40,597 bases of DNA from B1 sp964355075 (GTDB lineage: Bacteria; Bacteroidota; Bacteroidia; UKL13-3), in assembly GCA_964355075.1 (NCBI GenBank), contig CAYHCF010000029.1, positions 1 to 40,597 on the forward strand, read 5' to 3'. Below, piece by piece: positions 33,117-40,597 of the stretch; positions within the stretch are counted from its first letter, which is position 1, and each line of letters opens with the position of its first letter. The position numbers and the translations under genes are program-made. Below the pieces are notes generated by a model. The model saw only the letters and a program-made list of their open reading frames with translations. It was not told the origin of the DNA and ran no database searches.

Positions 33117-33261
33117 AAAATGTCCTCTGGCGGCGTTATCCTTTTCGAAAAAAGCTCATGTGCACAGGCACACTACGCTTTTTTCTCATACGGATGCCTT
33201 GCCAGAGAACATTTTAGACAGATTCTTGTGATTTGTTAAAATGTTCTTTGGCGGCGTTATC
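33117..33261. repeat. Nested hairpin element with an extra half copy
   Basis: The left arm AAAATGTCCTCTGGCGGCG (33117-33135) is inverted at 33192-33215 (minus-strand reading AAAATGTTCTCTGGCAAGGC). Inside lies a nine-base stem GAAAAAAGC/GCTTTTTTC (33147-33155 and 33177-33185) and inside that GTGC-ACAG-GCAC. A second left arm, AAAATGTTCTTTGGCGGCG, stands at 33238-33256 in direct orientation. The whole looks like a non-coding mobile palindrome (MITE-like) plus a partial copy. It occupies most of the 442-base rplS-valS gap. Confidence 0.7.
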
Positions 33262-33311
33262 TTCATTCCTAAAAAGAATATTTACATAAGTAATTTATTT
33301 GAAATCAAAAA

Positions 33312-33346
33312 ATATCGAATGTCGAACGTCGAATGATGAATATTGA
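33312..33346 (+). repeat. Five-unit heptamer array (ATGTCGA type)
   Basis: Units ATATCGA, ATGTCGA, ACGTCGA, ATGATGA, ATATTGA have strict period 7. Nothing else was recognised between here and the valS promoter region. Confidence 0.7.
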
Positions 33347-33469
33347 AGTAGAAAAAGCAAGGCCCCAGCCCTCTGCTCCATGCCCTCGGCTAGATGCCCG
33401 ATTCTTTTGCATTTCGATTAATAAGGCCGGTAGAATGGTAAAAATGAAAATATATCATAGATAATAGAT

Positions 33470-33477
33470 TAATTTTG
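33470..33477 (+). promoter_or_regulatory. Possible valS -7 element
   Basis: TAATTTTG matches TAnnTTTG exactly and ends 10 bases before the valS ATG, which would give a nearly leaderless mRNA. No TTTG is found at the right distance upstream, so it is uncertain. Confidence 0.35.
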
Positions 33478-33487
33478 ATACCGTAGT

Positions 33488-36205
33488 ATGAACAAAGAAT
33501 TATCAAAAACGTATTCACCACGGGAGTTTGAAGACAAATGGTATGCTTATTGGCTGAATCAGAGGTATTTCCACGCAATTCCTGATGCCTCAAGAGAACC
33601 GTTTACCCTTGTTATTCCCCCTCCAAATGTTACAGGCGTGCTGCATATGGGACATATGCTAAATATCACCATACAGGATATTTTGGTTCGAAGAGCGCGT
33701 ATGCAGGGTAAGAATGCCTGCTGGGTTCCGGGTACCGACCATGCTTCCATTGCTACCGAAGCTAAAGTGGTTCAAATGTTGCGCGAAAGAGGAATAAAAA
33801 AATCGGACCTGAGTCGGGATGATTTCCTGAAATATGCCTGGGAATGGAAAGAGAAATATGGAGGAATCATACTTGAGCAGTTAAAAAAACTGGGCGCAAG
33901 CTGCGATTGGGATCGAACCCGATTTACCATGGAACCTTCGCTAAGTGAGGCCGTAATTGATGTTTTTATTGACCTGCATAAAAAAGGATTGATCTACCGG
34001 GGTTTGCGCATGGTAAATTGGGATCCGCAAGGAAAAACAGCCTTGAGCGATGAAGAAGTAATTCATAAAGAAGTTCAGTCGAAATTATATTTTATCAAAT
34101 ATTCACTCAGGGAGAACTTGGATGACTCATCGCTTCAGGAAACTAATTTACGGAACGGCACAAATGGGAAAGATTTTGTAACGATTGCTACCACGCGTCC
34201 TGAAACGATCCTGGCGGATACCGCTATTTGTGTGAACCCCAATGATGAGCGGTTCAAACATTTAGTTGGTAAAACGGCATGGGTTCCATTTATCAATCGT
34301 GCGATTCCAATTATTGCCGATGATTATGTGGACATGGAATTTGGAACCGGTTGTTTAAAAGTTACTCCTGCTCATGATTTAAATGACTATGCGCTGGGTC
34401 AGAAATACAATTTGCCGCTTATTGATATTTTAACCGAAGAAGGATTTTTAAATGAAGCAGCTATTGATGTTCGCTATATCGGTAAGGATCGTTTTGCGGT
34501 GCGTAAACAAATTTCCATTGATTTAGAAGAAGCAGGACATATTTTAAAAGTTGAGGAATACAAAAATCAGATAGGAACCAGCGAAAGAACAGGTGCCGTA
34601 ATCGAACCCCGGCTTAGTTTGCAGTGGTGGGTAGATATGGAAAAATTCATGGCAAGAAATCCACAGGTTCTGGATGCGGTTATGAACGATGAGATCAGGT
34701 TTCATCCCTCCAAAATGAAGAACACCTATAAGCATTGGATTGATAATATTAAAGATTGGTGTATCAGTCGTCAGCTCTGGTGGGGTCAAAGAATACCTGC
34801 CTGGTATGATGAAAAGGGTAACCTGGTTGCAGTTGCAAAGACCGCTGAAGAGGCAATGGAAATGGTAATCGGTAATCGGTTATTGGTAAATGGTAAACAG
34901 CCATTATCTATTCATGATTTACATCAGGATGAAGATGTTCTCGACACCTGGTTTAGTTCCTGGTTATGGCCCATTTCGGTATTTGACGGATTTGCTGATA
35001 AAGACAATCAGGATATCAAATATTTTTATCCCACTCAAGATTTAGTTACAGCTCCGGAGATCATCTTTTTCTGGGTGGCCCGTATGATCATGGCTGGTTA
35101 CGAATGGAGAGGGGAAAAGCCTTTTAGCAATGTGTATTATACCGGAATAGTAAGAGATAAGCAACGCCGTAAAATGAGTAAATCATTGGGCAATTCACCC
35201 GATCCTTTAGACTTGATTGCCAAATTTGGTGCCGATGGGGTGCGTATGGGAATGTTAATTTGTTCGCCTGCCGGAAATGATATTCTGTTTGATGAAAGTC
35301 AGGTTGAACAGGGACGAAATTTTGCCAATAAAATATGGAATGCTTTTCGTTTGGTGAAGGGCTGGGAAATAAAACCGGATGCCGAATTTTCGAAAGAAAT
35401 TCTGGATAGTAATATCATTAGTTCCGAATGGTTCAAAGGCAGGTTCAATATGGTTCTTGCCGAAATGGAAGACAAATTTAAAGATTACCGTTTGAGTGAG
35501 GCTTTAATGTTGGTTTATAAATTAATCTGGGACGATTATTGTGCCTGGTATTTGGAAATGATCAAGCCGGTTTATGGCGAACCTATCAATAAAAGCACCT
35601 TTGATACCTGTAATCAGTTCTTTGAATTACTGATGAAAGTATTGCATCCGTTCATGCCATTTATCAGCGAAGAAATCTGGCAAAATCTGGCTGAACGCAA
35701 AGCAGGTGAAAGTATTTGTATTGAACAATATCCGGAAATTGAAGCGAATTCAGGATTAGAAACACCCGATTTATCGCGCGTTTTTGAAACCATACAACAA
35801 ATCAGGAATTTAAGAAACGCCAAAGGAATGAGCCCGAAGGAAAGCCTTGAAATTTCAATAAAGGCAAACAACGAAAAGCAGTATCAGCCATATCTATTTT
35901 TGATCCGTAAGCTGGCCAATATTTCCACCATATTATTTGTAAAGGAGAAGTTAGCGGGAGCCACTTTATTGCCGGTTGATACCGACGAAATTTATGTGAG
36001 TCTGAATATTGAGGTGGATGCCCTGGCCGAAAAAGAAAAAATTGATAAAGAGATTGAATACCTGCAAGGGTTTTTAAAATCGGTTGAAGCCAAACTTAGC
36101 AATGAAAAGTTTGTATCGAATGCAAAACCTGAGGTGCTGGAAAAGGAACGGCAAAAGCAGGCGGATGCTTTGCAGAAGATTGAGGTTTTGAAAAGGAGTC
36201 TTTGA
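33488..36205 (+). CDS. valS: Valine--tRNA ligase
   Basis: A 905-residue class Ia aminoacyl-tRNA synthetase that charges tRNA-Val and edits mischarged threonine. Visible: PPNVTGVLHMGH with the HIGH-type signature (46-56), WVPGTDHASIATEAKV, the editing domain with TIATTRPETILADTAI, DEDVLDTWFSSWLWP, and KMSKSLGNSPDP (KMSKS at 562-566). The anticodon-binding region and a C-terminal coiled coil (KEKIDKEIEYLQGFLKSVEAKL, of which IDKEIEYLQGFL is typical) follow. Residues 457-470 (MEMVIGNRLLVNGK) are encoded by a heptamer array and seem to be an in-frame addition just before DEDVLDTWFSS. All catalytic motifs are intact, so the enzyme should be functional. Confidence 0.97.
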   Translation: MNKELSKTYSPREFEDKWYAYWLNQRYFHAIPDASREPFTLVIPPPNVTGVLHMGHMLNITIQDILVRRARMQGKNACWVPGTDHASIATEAKVVQMLRERGIKKSDLSRDDFLKYAWEWKEKYGGIILEQLKKLGASCDWDRTRFTMEPSLSEAVIDVFIDLHKKGLIYRGLRMVNWDPQGKTALSDEEVIHKEVQSKLYFIKYSLRENLDDSSLQETNLRNGTNGKDFVTIATTRPETILADTAICVNPNDERFKHLVGKTAWVPFINRAIPIIADDYVDMEFGTGCLKVTPAHDLNDYALGQKYNLPLIDILTEEGFLNEAAIDVRYIGKDRFAVRKQISIDLEEAGHILKVEEYKNQIGTSERTGAVIEPRLSLQWWVDMEKFMARNPQVLDAVMNDEIRFHPSKMKNTYKHWIDNIKDWCISRQLWWGQRIPAWYDEKGNLVAVAKTAEEAMEMVIGNRLLVNGKQPLSIHDLHQDEDVLDTWFSSWLWPISVFDGFADKDNQDIKYFYPTQDLVTAPEIIFFWVARMIMAGYEWRGEKPFSNVYYTGIVRDKQRRKMSKSLGNSPDPLDLIAKFGADGVRMGMLICSPAGNDILFDESQVEQGRNFANKIWNAFRLVKGWEIKPDAEFSKEILDSNIISSEWFKGRFNMVLAEMEDKFKDYRLSEALMLVYKLIWDDYCAWYLEMIKPVYGEPINKSTFDTCNQFFELLMKVLHPFMPFISEEIWQNLAERKAGESICIEQYPEIEANSGLETPDLSRVFETIQQIRNLRNAKGMSPKESLEISIKANNEKQYQPYLFLIRKLANISTILFVKEKLAGATLLPVDTDEIYVSLNIEVDALAEKEKIDKEIEYLQGFLKSVEAKLSNEKFVSNAKPEVLEKERQKQADALQKIEVLKRSL
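34858..34899 (+). repeat. Heptamer array inside the valS coding region
   Basis: Six units with period 7: GGAAATG, GTAATCG, GTAATCG, GTTATTG, GTAAATG, GTAAACA. Total 42 bases, exactly 14 codons, so the reading frame is preserved. The GTAATCG unit is the same as in the array at the end of serC. Confidence 0.8.
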
Positions 36206-36262
36206 GGAAACGAGATTGAGAGAAGCGAGACCGGAAATAGGAAATATTTTAATTATTTCCAT

Positions 36263-36270
36263 TATATTTG
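36263..36270 (+). promoter_or_regulatory. Possible -7 element of the zeta-kinase gene
   Basis: TATATTTG matches TAnnTTTG exactly and ends eight bases before the ATG at 36279. No -33 element is evident. GGAAAG, a possible ribosome-binding site, follows directly. Confidence 0.35.
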
Positions 36271-36278
36271 GAAAGAAG

Positions 36279-36845
36279 ATGCTGAATTTATATATCATAG
36301 CGGGTTGTAATGGAGCAGGGAAGACTACAGCTTCTTTTTCTGTTTTACCTGATATGTTGAATTGCCGGGAATTTGTAAATGCAGATGAAATTGCACGGGG
36401 ACTTTCTCCATTTCAACCTGAGAAAGTTTCCTTTGAAGCCGGAAGAATTATGTTAAGTCGGATTAAAGATTTAATGAAACAAAAAGTGGATTTTGCTTTT
36501 GAAACCACTCTGGCTACCAAGTCTTATGTTCCATTTATAAAAGAGGCAAAAATAAAAGGCTATTTTGTAACCCTCCTTTATTTTTGGCTGAGTTCTCCTG
36601 AATTGGCGATGGATAGGGTGAAAACACGTGTAAAATCAGGCGGACACGATATACCCGAAGAAATTATTAAAAGAAGGTACTTGAGAGGAATGAATAATTT
36701 ATCAAAATTATACTTGCCAATTTGCAATTATTGGATGGTAATCGATAATTCTAAATCTTTGATTAAATTTGTTGCTGAAGGGGATGATAAAGATACACTT
36801 GAAATAAAAAATGAAATTATTTATAATAAAATAATCAAAGCATGA
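36279..36845 (+). CDS. Zeta-toxin family P-loop kinase
   Basis: A 188-residue P-loop protein of the zeta toxin type, a family that phosphorylates small molecules such as UDP-N-acetylglucosamine using ATP. The Walker A motif AGCNGAGKTT is at 8-17. The substrate-side motif NADEIARGLSPF and FETTLATKSY follow, then the RVKTRVKSGGHDIPEEIIKRRY region, whose arginines correspond to the lid and family GGHxxP signature. I chose the ATG at 36279, preceded by GGAAAG; the in-frame TTG at 36216 would add 21 residues with no family match. The stop overlaps the following 56-residue gene (ATGA). A toxin role is not proven: chromosomal members of this group often act as ordinary kinases of unknown substrate. 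Confidence 0.85.
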   Translation: MLNLYIIAGCNGAGKTTASFSVLPDMLNCREFVNADEIARGLSPFQPEKVSFEAGRIMLSRIKDLMKQKVDFAFETTLATKSYVPFIKEAKIKGYFVTLLYFWLSSPELAMDRVKTRVKSGGHDIPEEIIKRRYLRGMNNLSKLYLPICNYWMVIDNSKSLIKFVAEGDDKDTLEIKNEIIYNKIIKA

Positions 36846-37012
36846 CCAGGGAAGAAATTATTATCATGCGGGACAAAATTTTGGAAGGACTTAAAATTGC
36901 CTATAACCGTTTATTGGAAGCCAAACAAAAGGAGGATGGGGAACTGGTTTTTTCTGAGGATGGTATTACGATAAAAAGGGTAAAAGCCCGGGATCTGGAA
37001 AAGCTTAAGTAA
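36842..37012 (+). CDS. Small acidic/basic protein coupled to the zeta kinase
   Basis: A 56-residue protein starting at the ATG at 36842 (MTREEIIIMRDKILEGLKIAY), which overlaps the kinase stop by four bases. It has a predicted N-terminal helix with alternating charges (REEIIIMRDKILEGLKIAYN, RLLEAKQKEDG) and a C-terminal strand-helix part (LVFSEDGITIKRVKARDLEKLK). I recognise no family. The coupling and size suggest a partner or antitoxin of the kinase, although epsilon antitoxins normally precede zeta. It is likely a real gene because of the ATGA overlap and the well-ordered composition. Confidence 0.65.
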   Translation: MTREEIIIMRDKILEGLKIAYNRLLEAKQKEDGELVFSEDGITIKRVKARDLEKLK

Positions 37013-37049
37013 CAATTGCTTTCTTTTTTGCGGGGCGGGTGCTTATCTT

Positions 37050-37229
37050 TCATTCACATGCTCTATAAATCAATTCAATCAATTCAATGGCATTATCCCA
37101 AAGTATCGGACTTGTGTAGGGAAATTAGGTATAAATGATTACCAGTTGTTTTTGAGGACAAACAAATAAATATTGTCCACCATGACCTTCCATGGCATAT
37201 CCGTTAAATGTGGGTGCAATCCAAAGAGA
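37050..37229 (-). pseudogene. Relic of a beta-lactamase-type serine hydrolase C-terminus
   Basis: The minus-strand frame reads SLWIAPTFNGYAMEGHGGQ, then YLFVCPQKQLVIIYT, a TAA stop, and after it SPILWDNAIELIELIYRACE before a TGA at 37050. The GHGGQYLFVCP and VIIYT pattern is the C-terminal part of beta-lactamase-family (class C/EstB-like) serine hydrolases, where the G-x-G-G-Q strand lines the active site. A stop also precedes the fragment (37230-37232). No N-terminal catalytic SxxK region is present, so only the tail survives. This accounts for most of the 310-base gap between the zeta-kinase pair and the PAS gene. Confidence 0.55.
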
Positions 37230-37322
37230 TTATGAAGTTTTCGACCGAAAATTTGAAATCAGAGAAAAGGTTTCAGTGCTTAACAATATTCAATTTTGAA
37301 CTTTGTGTTTTCCTTTGATGAT

Positions 37323-40300
37323 TTACAGATCAATACCCAGTTGCCTTGATTTTGCACTGATTTCGCGAATAATAGTATCTAATTCAGTTGCGGAAGTATC
37401 AAAATGACCTGTCCATTCTTTAAATTCATCAGAAGTAATCTCCATTTCTTTAAGTAAGTTTACGATACCCATCATTCTTGATAATGGCGCTCTGACAACG
37501 TGCGATTGGATCCAGGCAATTTCCTTTAGTTTTAAATTTTGTTCCTCAATTGCCTTTTGGTGTAATACACGTTCTGTTATATCCCGGGTAGATCCAATTA
37601 TTCTTTTAGCCTTCCCTAAACGGTCACGAACAATATATGCCCTGTCATGAACATAGGCATATGCACCACCTGACTTTTGAAAACGATAAGTATATTCCCA
37701 AAAATGTTCCTTAGGGTCATTAAAAGCCTGATCCAGTGACTTCTTCAATTGTAAAAAATCCTCCGGATGAACAAGATTGGAGAGATTCAAATTTTCCCTG
37801 AATTTTTTTCCTGATTTATTTTCAAAGAGCGAATTAAATTCAGCAGTGGATCTTGTTATTTTCCCGGTAAGAACATTCAGATCCCAGATATCATCATGGC
37901 TGGCTTTTGAAACCATTTTATATTTTTCATTACTTTGTAATCTGGCATTTTCCGACTTTACCTGGGAAGTGATATCAGTGGCAATGATCATCACCTTTGA
38001 AACTTCGCCACTTTCATCCGCAATTGGAACCATTCGGGTAGCAAAATATCTCCCATAACGAAAAGCAGCAGGAAATGAACATGTTTTATTTGTTTCCAAA
38101 CAAAGGGTAATTCTTTTTCTCGCTGTATTCTGGAAGTGTTTTGGTAAGAGTGACAAATAGTTTTTTCCTAAAGTACTTTCTATAGTATGTACACCGGGAA
38201 TACCCCTGTTAACCAATTCCACTTTGAAATTCCGGTCAATGATCAGAATATTATCCGGAGAATTATTAAATTGAGATTCGAACAATTCAGTGGCTCTCTT
38301 TTTTTCGGTGACATCCCGTATAAGTCCTAATAAATGGTTGGGTCGTCCTTCGGAATCAAAAATTAGTCGCGTATTGATTGCAGCGATAACAATATCTCCG
38401 TTTTTGTTCTTAAATCTGGTTTCGTAATCTTTGATTTCACCATTTTTCATTACTTCATTAATTAAGAAAATCCTGTCATCAGGGTTAACATAAAATCTGG
38501 AAATAGAGGTTCCGATTAATTCCTCTCTTGAGTACCCTGAATATTTCAGAATGGATGGACTTACCTCGAGAATAATTCCTTCCAAACTTGTTTGATAAAA
38601 AACCTCTGTAATGTTTTCAAAAAATGCCCGGTACTTTTCTTCACTTTTAATGAGTGCCTGCTCAACCAGTTTTCGTTCAGTAATATCGGTTGCCACACCT
38701 ATGAGGGCAATAGGTTTACCGTACTCATCACTAATAACAGAGGTGGAAATATAAACAGGGAATTCACTTCCGTCCTTACGCCGGTTCAGTATTTCGCCAT
38801 TCCAGCCTCCCAATTGCGTGGCCTTTAGAATTTGTTCAACTACCTCAGGGGCATTATTGGGTGAACGGACAATACTTACCGAGTTTCCTAACAATTCATG
38901 TTCATCATATTGATAGGTATTTAGAAACGCCCTGTTTACAAATAAAATTTTATCGTCCATATCAGTTATGCTCACACATTCCCCAATGCTGCGAATCGCA
39001 TGTGCGAGCATGGAAATTGTTTTTTCGGCCTTCTTTCGTTCAGAAAGGTCGTGCATATATACAAGCCGTGCTTCAGAACCTTTGTATTGGATTTTGATTC
39101 CCTTAGTTTCAGCAGCAAGGAGCTCGCCTTTCAAATTAAAAATCTCAATATCGTATAGATCCTCAGAGCCCATTAACGAGTGATCCAGAATAAATTGTTT
39201 GGACTCTGGTGTAAGTTTTATGATCTCAAAAGCATTTTTCCCAATAAGAACATCAGGATTATTAAATCCCAACATATTTGCGAATGCCATATTAGCATCT
39301 AATATTATACCGTTTCTATGAATCATTAATCCTTCGGAAGCTTTAGATGCCAATGTCTTAAATCGATATTCACTTTCTTTTAAAGCGATTTCTGCCAGTT
39401 TACGATCCGTAATATCCAAACCCATTCCCCAGCTATCCCATCCGGGGACTCTGAGATAATGATAGGTATCAAACCAAAAGATGGTTCTCAATTTACCATC
39501 CTTTGTCATCAAATCAAAATCCTTATTTTTGCTATCAGGATTGGCAGAACTTTTCATTATATCCTCACGGTATTCAGGATTCGGGTAAAGTAATTCCATT
39601 GCTTTCGGATTACCTATAATTTCATCAGCAAGGTACCCGGTAGCTTCTTCACACGCTTTATTCCAAACTATAACATTTCCATCTTCGTCAAAAGCATTTA
39701 AGAGGATTGGCATATTTTCAAGAATAATCCTAAAGCGTTCTTCACTCACTTTCAATACTTCATCTGCCTTCTTCTTTTCAGTGATATCTCTATATGATCC
39801 ACTGATAGATACCGGATTACCGTTGGCATCGGTGTTAATAAGGGCATTAATTGAGACATACCTGAGTTCGCTGGTTTTGGCTTTGAGTCTTAGTTCGAAA
39901 TTGTGAATTTCTCCATTGATCATTAATGATTTCAAGAAATTTTGCCTTTCTTCGGGATAATAATACATTTTGGCAACCTCGGTGCCAATTAATTCTTCAC
40001 GTGTAAATTGAGAATGATACTTGATGGAAGGACTAATTTCAATAATTATCCCTGACATATTGGTTTGAAAAAAAACATCCTGGATATTTTCGAAAATTGT
40101 TCGGTATTTTTCTTCGCTCTCTTTTAAAGCAATCTCAGCCAGCTTTTGCACAGTAATATCAGTTATCACTCCTACAACATTAACAATGTCATTGTTATTA
40201 TCCCTGACTGCTGAAACGGAAAGATCACCCCAAAATATGGACTGATCCTTTCTTACAAAACGCTTTTCAATCCTGTATTCATCTACCTTTCCCTCTAATA

Positions 40301-40597
40301 TCTGACTAAACCATTTTATGCTGGTTTCCTTATCATCAGGATGCGTTATACCTATATTGGTCATTTCTAACAATTCATCATTATCATAACCGGTATTTTT
40401 GACCCACCATTCATTAAACATTATATACCTGCCGCTTTTGTCGGTAATGGAAACTCCTGCATTTGCAACATCAAAAATATTCTGAAGTTTTTTTTCATTT
40501 GCCTTTAATTCTTCATCCATTAATCTTCTTTCTATTTCAAAAGAGATCCTTCCGGAAACTATTTGCAGAATGGTTTCAATTTCAGTGGCATTCTCTA
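37323..40597 (-). CDS. Multi-PAS sensor protein with DHp-like end and no ATPase domain (partial)
   Basis: The frame is open to the right edge, so the N-terminus is missing; an ATG at 40520 is internal, because the frame continues upstream into ETILQIVSGRISFEIERRL, which looks like the end of a GAF domain. At least 1090 residues are visible. Eight PAS domains of about 125 residues follow each other, most ending in a DIT-[ED]-[KR]-type motif (TDITVQKLAE, RDITEKKKAD, LDITDRKLAE, TDITERKLVE, RDVTEKKRAT, RDITERVLHQ). After the eighth comes a DHp-like helix with the H-box SHVVRAPLSRMMG (His at about 1007 counted from 40520) and one more helix; the gene then stops. No N, G1 or G2 boxes of a HATPase are present. 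It has no membrane helix in view, so it probably is a cytoplasmic sensor. Confidence 0.85.
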   Translation of the reverse strand, partial: ENATEIETILQIVSGRISFEIERRLMDEELKANEKKLQNIFDVANAGVSITDKSGRYIMFNEWWVKNTGYDNDELLEMTNIGITHPDDKETSIKWFSQILEGKVDEYRIEKRFVRKDQSIFWGDLSVSAVRDNNNDIVNVVGVITDITVQKLAEIALKESEEKYRTIFENIQDVFFQTNMSGIIIEISPSIKYHSQFTREELIGTEVAKMYYYPEERQNFLKSLMINGEIHNFELRLKAKTSELRYVSINALINTDANGNPVSISGSYRDITEKKKADEVLKVSEERFRIILENMPILLNAFDEDGNVIVWNKACEEATGYLADEIIGNPKAMELLYPNPEYREDIMKSSANPDSKNKDFDLMTKDGKLRTIFWFDTYHYLRVPGWDSWGMGLDITDRKLAEIALKESEYRFKTLASKASEGLMIHRNGIILDANMAFANMLGFNNPDVLIGKNAFEIIKLTPESKQFILDHSLMGSEDLYDIEIFNLKGELLAAETKGIKIQYKGSEARLVYMHDLSERKKAEKTISMLAHAIRSIGECVSITDMDDKILFVNRAFLNTYQYDEHELLGNSVSIVRSPNNAPEVVEQILKATQLGGWNGEILNRRKDGSEFPVYISTSVISDEYGKPIALIGVATDITERKLVEQALIKSEEKYRAFFENITEVFYQTSLEGIILEVSPSILKYSGYSREELIGTSISRFYVNPDDRIFLINEVMKNGEIKDYETRFKNKNGDIVIAAINTRLIFDSEGRPNHLLGLIRDVTEKKRATELFESQFNNSPDNILIIDRNFKVELVNRGIPGVHTIESTLGKNYLSLLPKHFQNTARKRITLCLETNKTCSFPAAFRYGRYFATRMVPIADESGEVSKVMIIATDITSQVKSENARLQSNEKYKMVSKASHDDIWDLNVLTGKITRSTAEFNSLFENKSGKKFRENLNLSNLVHPEDFLQLKKSLDQAFNDPKEHFWEYTYRFQKSGGAYAYVHDRAYIVRDRLGKAKRIIGSTRDITERVLHQKAIEEQNLKLKEIAWIQSHVVRAPLSRMMGIVNLLKEMEITSDEFKEWTGHFDTSATELDTIIREISAKSRQLGIDL

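Noticed and set aside
36074..36298. Minus-strand frame across the valS-zeta junction
   Set aside because: It is antisense to the valS C-terminus and to the zeta-kinase start, both well supported.
1..40597. Whole-window search for a mobile island, phage or defence cluster
   Set aside because: No integrase, transposase, capsid, restriction or cas gene is visible; apart from small repeats and two gene relics the content is housekeeping, and the zeta-kinase pair is the only defence-like candidate.

Overview
The window comes from a low-GC member of the Bacteroidota. Several independent signs agree: two secreted proteases carry a type IX secretion (Por) C-terminal sorting domain; promoters look like the Bacteroidota pattern (TTTG, about 18-20 bases, TAnnTTTG); complex I has a short NuoG; a serC-serA-DUF1015 cluster and an ExbB-ExbD-ExbD-TonB-PstS-like-TPR cluster are present; Shine-Dalgarno sequences are weak or absent. 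I cannot place it below phylum from sequence alone. Nearly everything looks like ordinary chromosome. I see no rRNA, CRISPR array, insertion sequence, phage or plasmid genes.

Layout. Positions 1-5400, mostly minus strand: a terminator at the edge, a tRNA-Ser(TGA) with encoded CCA and its own promoter, two tandem paralogous M43 metalloproteases, and a small metallophosphoesterase. Positions 5400-6620: a rhomboid protease converging on a small exported protein. Positions 6690-11200: serC, serA, a DUF1015 protein and mazG, separated by several kinds of intergenic repeat. Positions 11500-25023: the fourteen-gene nuoA-N operon for respiratory complex I, with separate nuoC and nuoD, a short NuoG without the large molybdopterin-type domain, and two foreign-looking small genes between nuoF and nuoG (a retropepsin-like aspartic protease and a frameshifted DUF4177-like remnant). 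Positions 25143-31062: exbB, two exbD, tonB, a 58-residue membrane protein, a PstS-like binding protein and a TPR protein. Positions 31070-36205: an exported protein, trmD, rplS and valS, again with repeats between them. Positions 36279-37012: a zeta-toxin-like kinase translationally coupled to a 56-residue gene. Positions 37050-37229: a serine-hydrolase relic. Positions 37323 to the right edge: a giant PAS sensor protein, cut by the window.

How it works together. Complex I generates proton motive force, and the ExbB/ExbD/TonB motor spends it on outer-membrane transport; the two operons are adjacent and on the same strand. SerC and SerA are two of the three steps of serine synthesis; no serB is present and the DUF1015 protein sits in its place.

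The most distinctive signal is not a gene. Degenerate tandem heptamers recur at six places: after serC, before serA, before nuoE, before the first exbD, before valS, and, in frame, inside valS, where a 42-base array encodes 14 residues in front of the conserved DEDVLDTWFSS block. Several palindromic repeats also sit directly behind stop codons. The best candidates for undescribed biology are the DUF1015 protein, the PstS/TPR-linked TonB cluster, the zeta-kinase/56-residue pair and the heptamer arrays.
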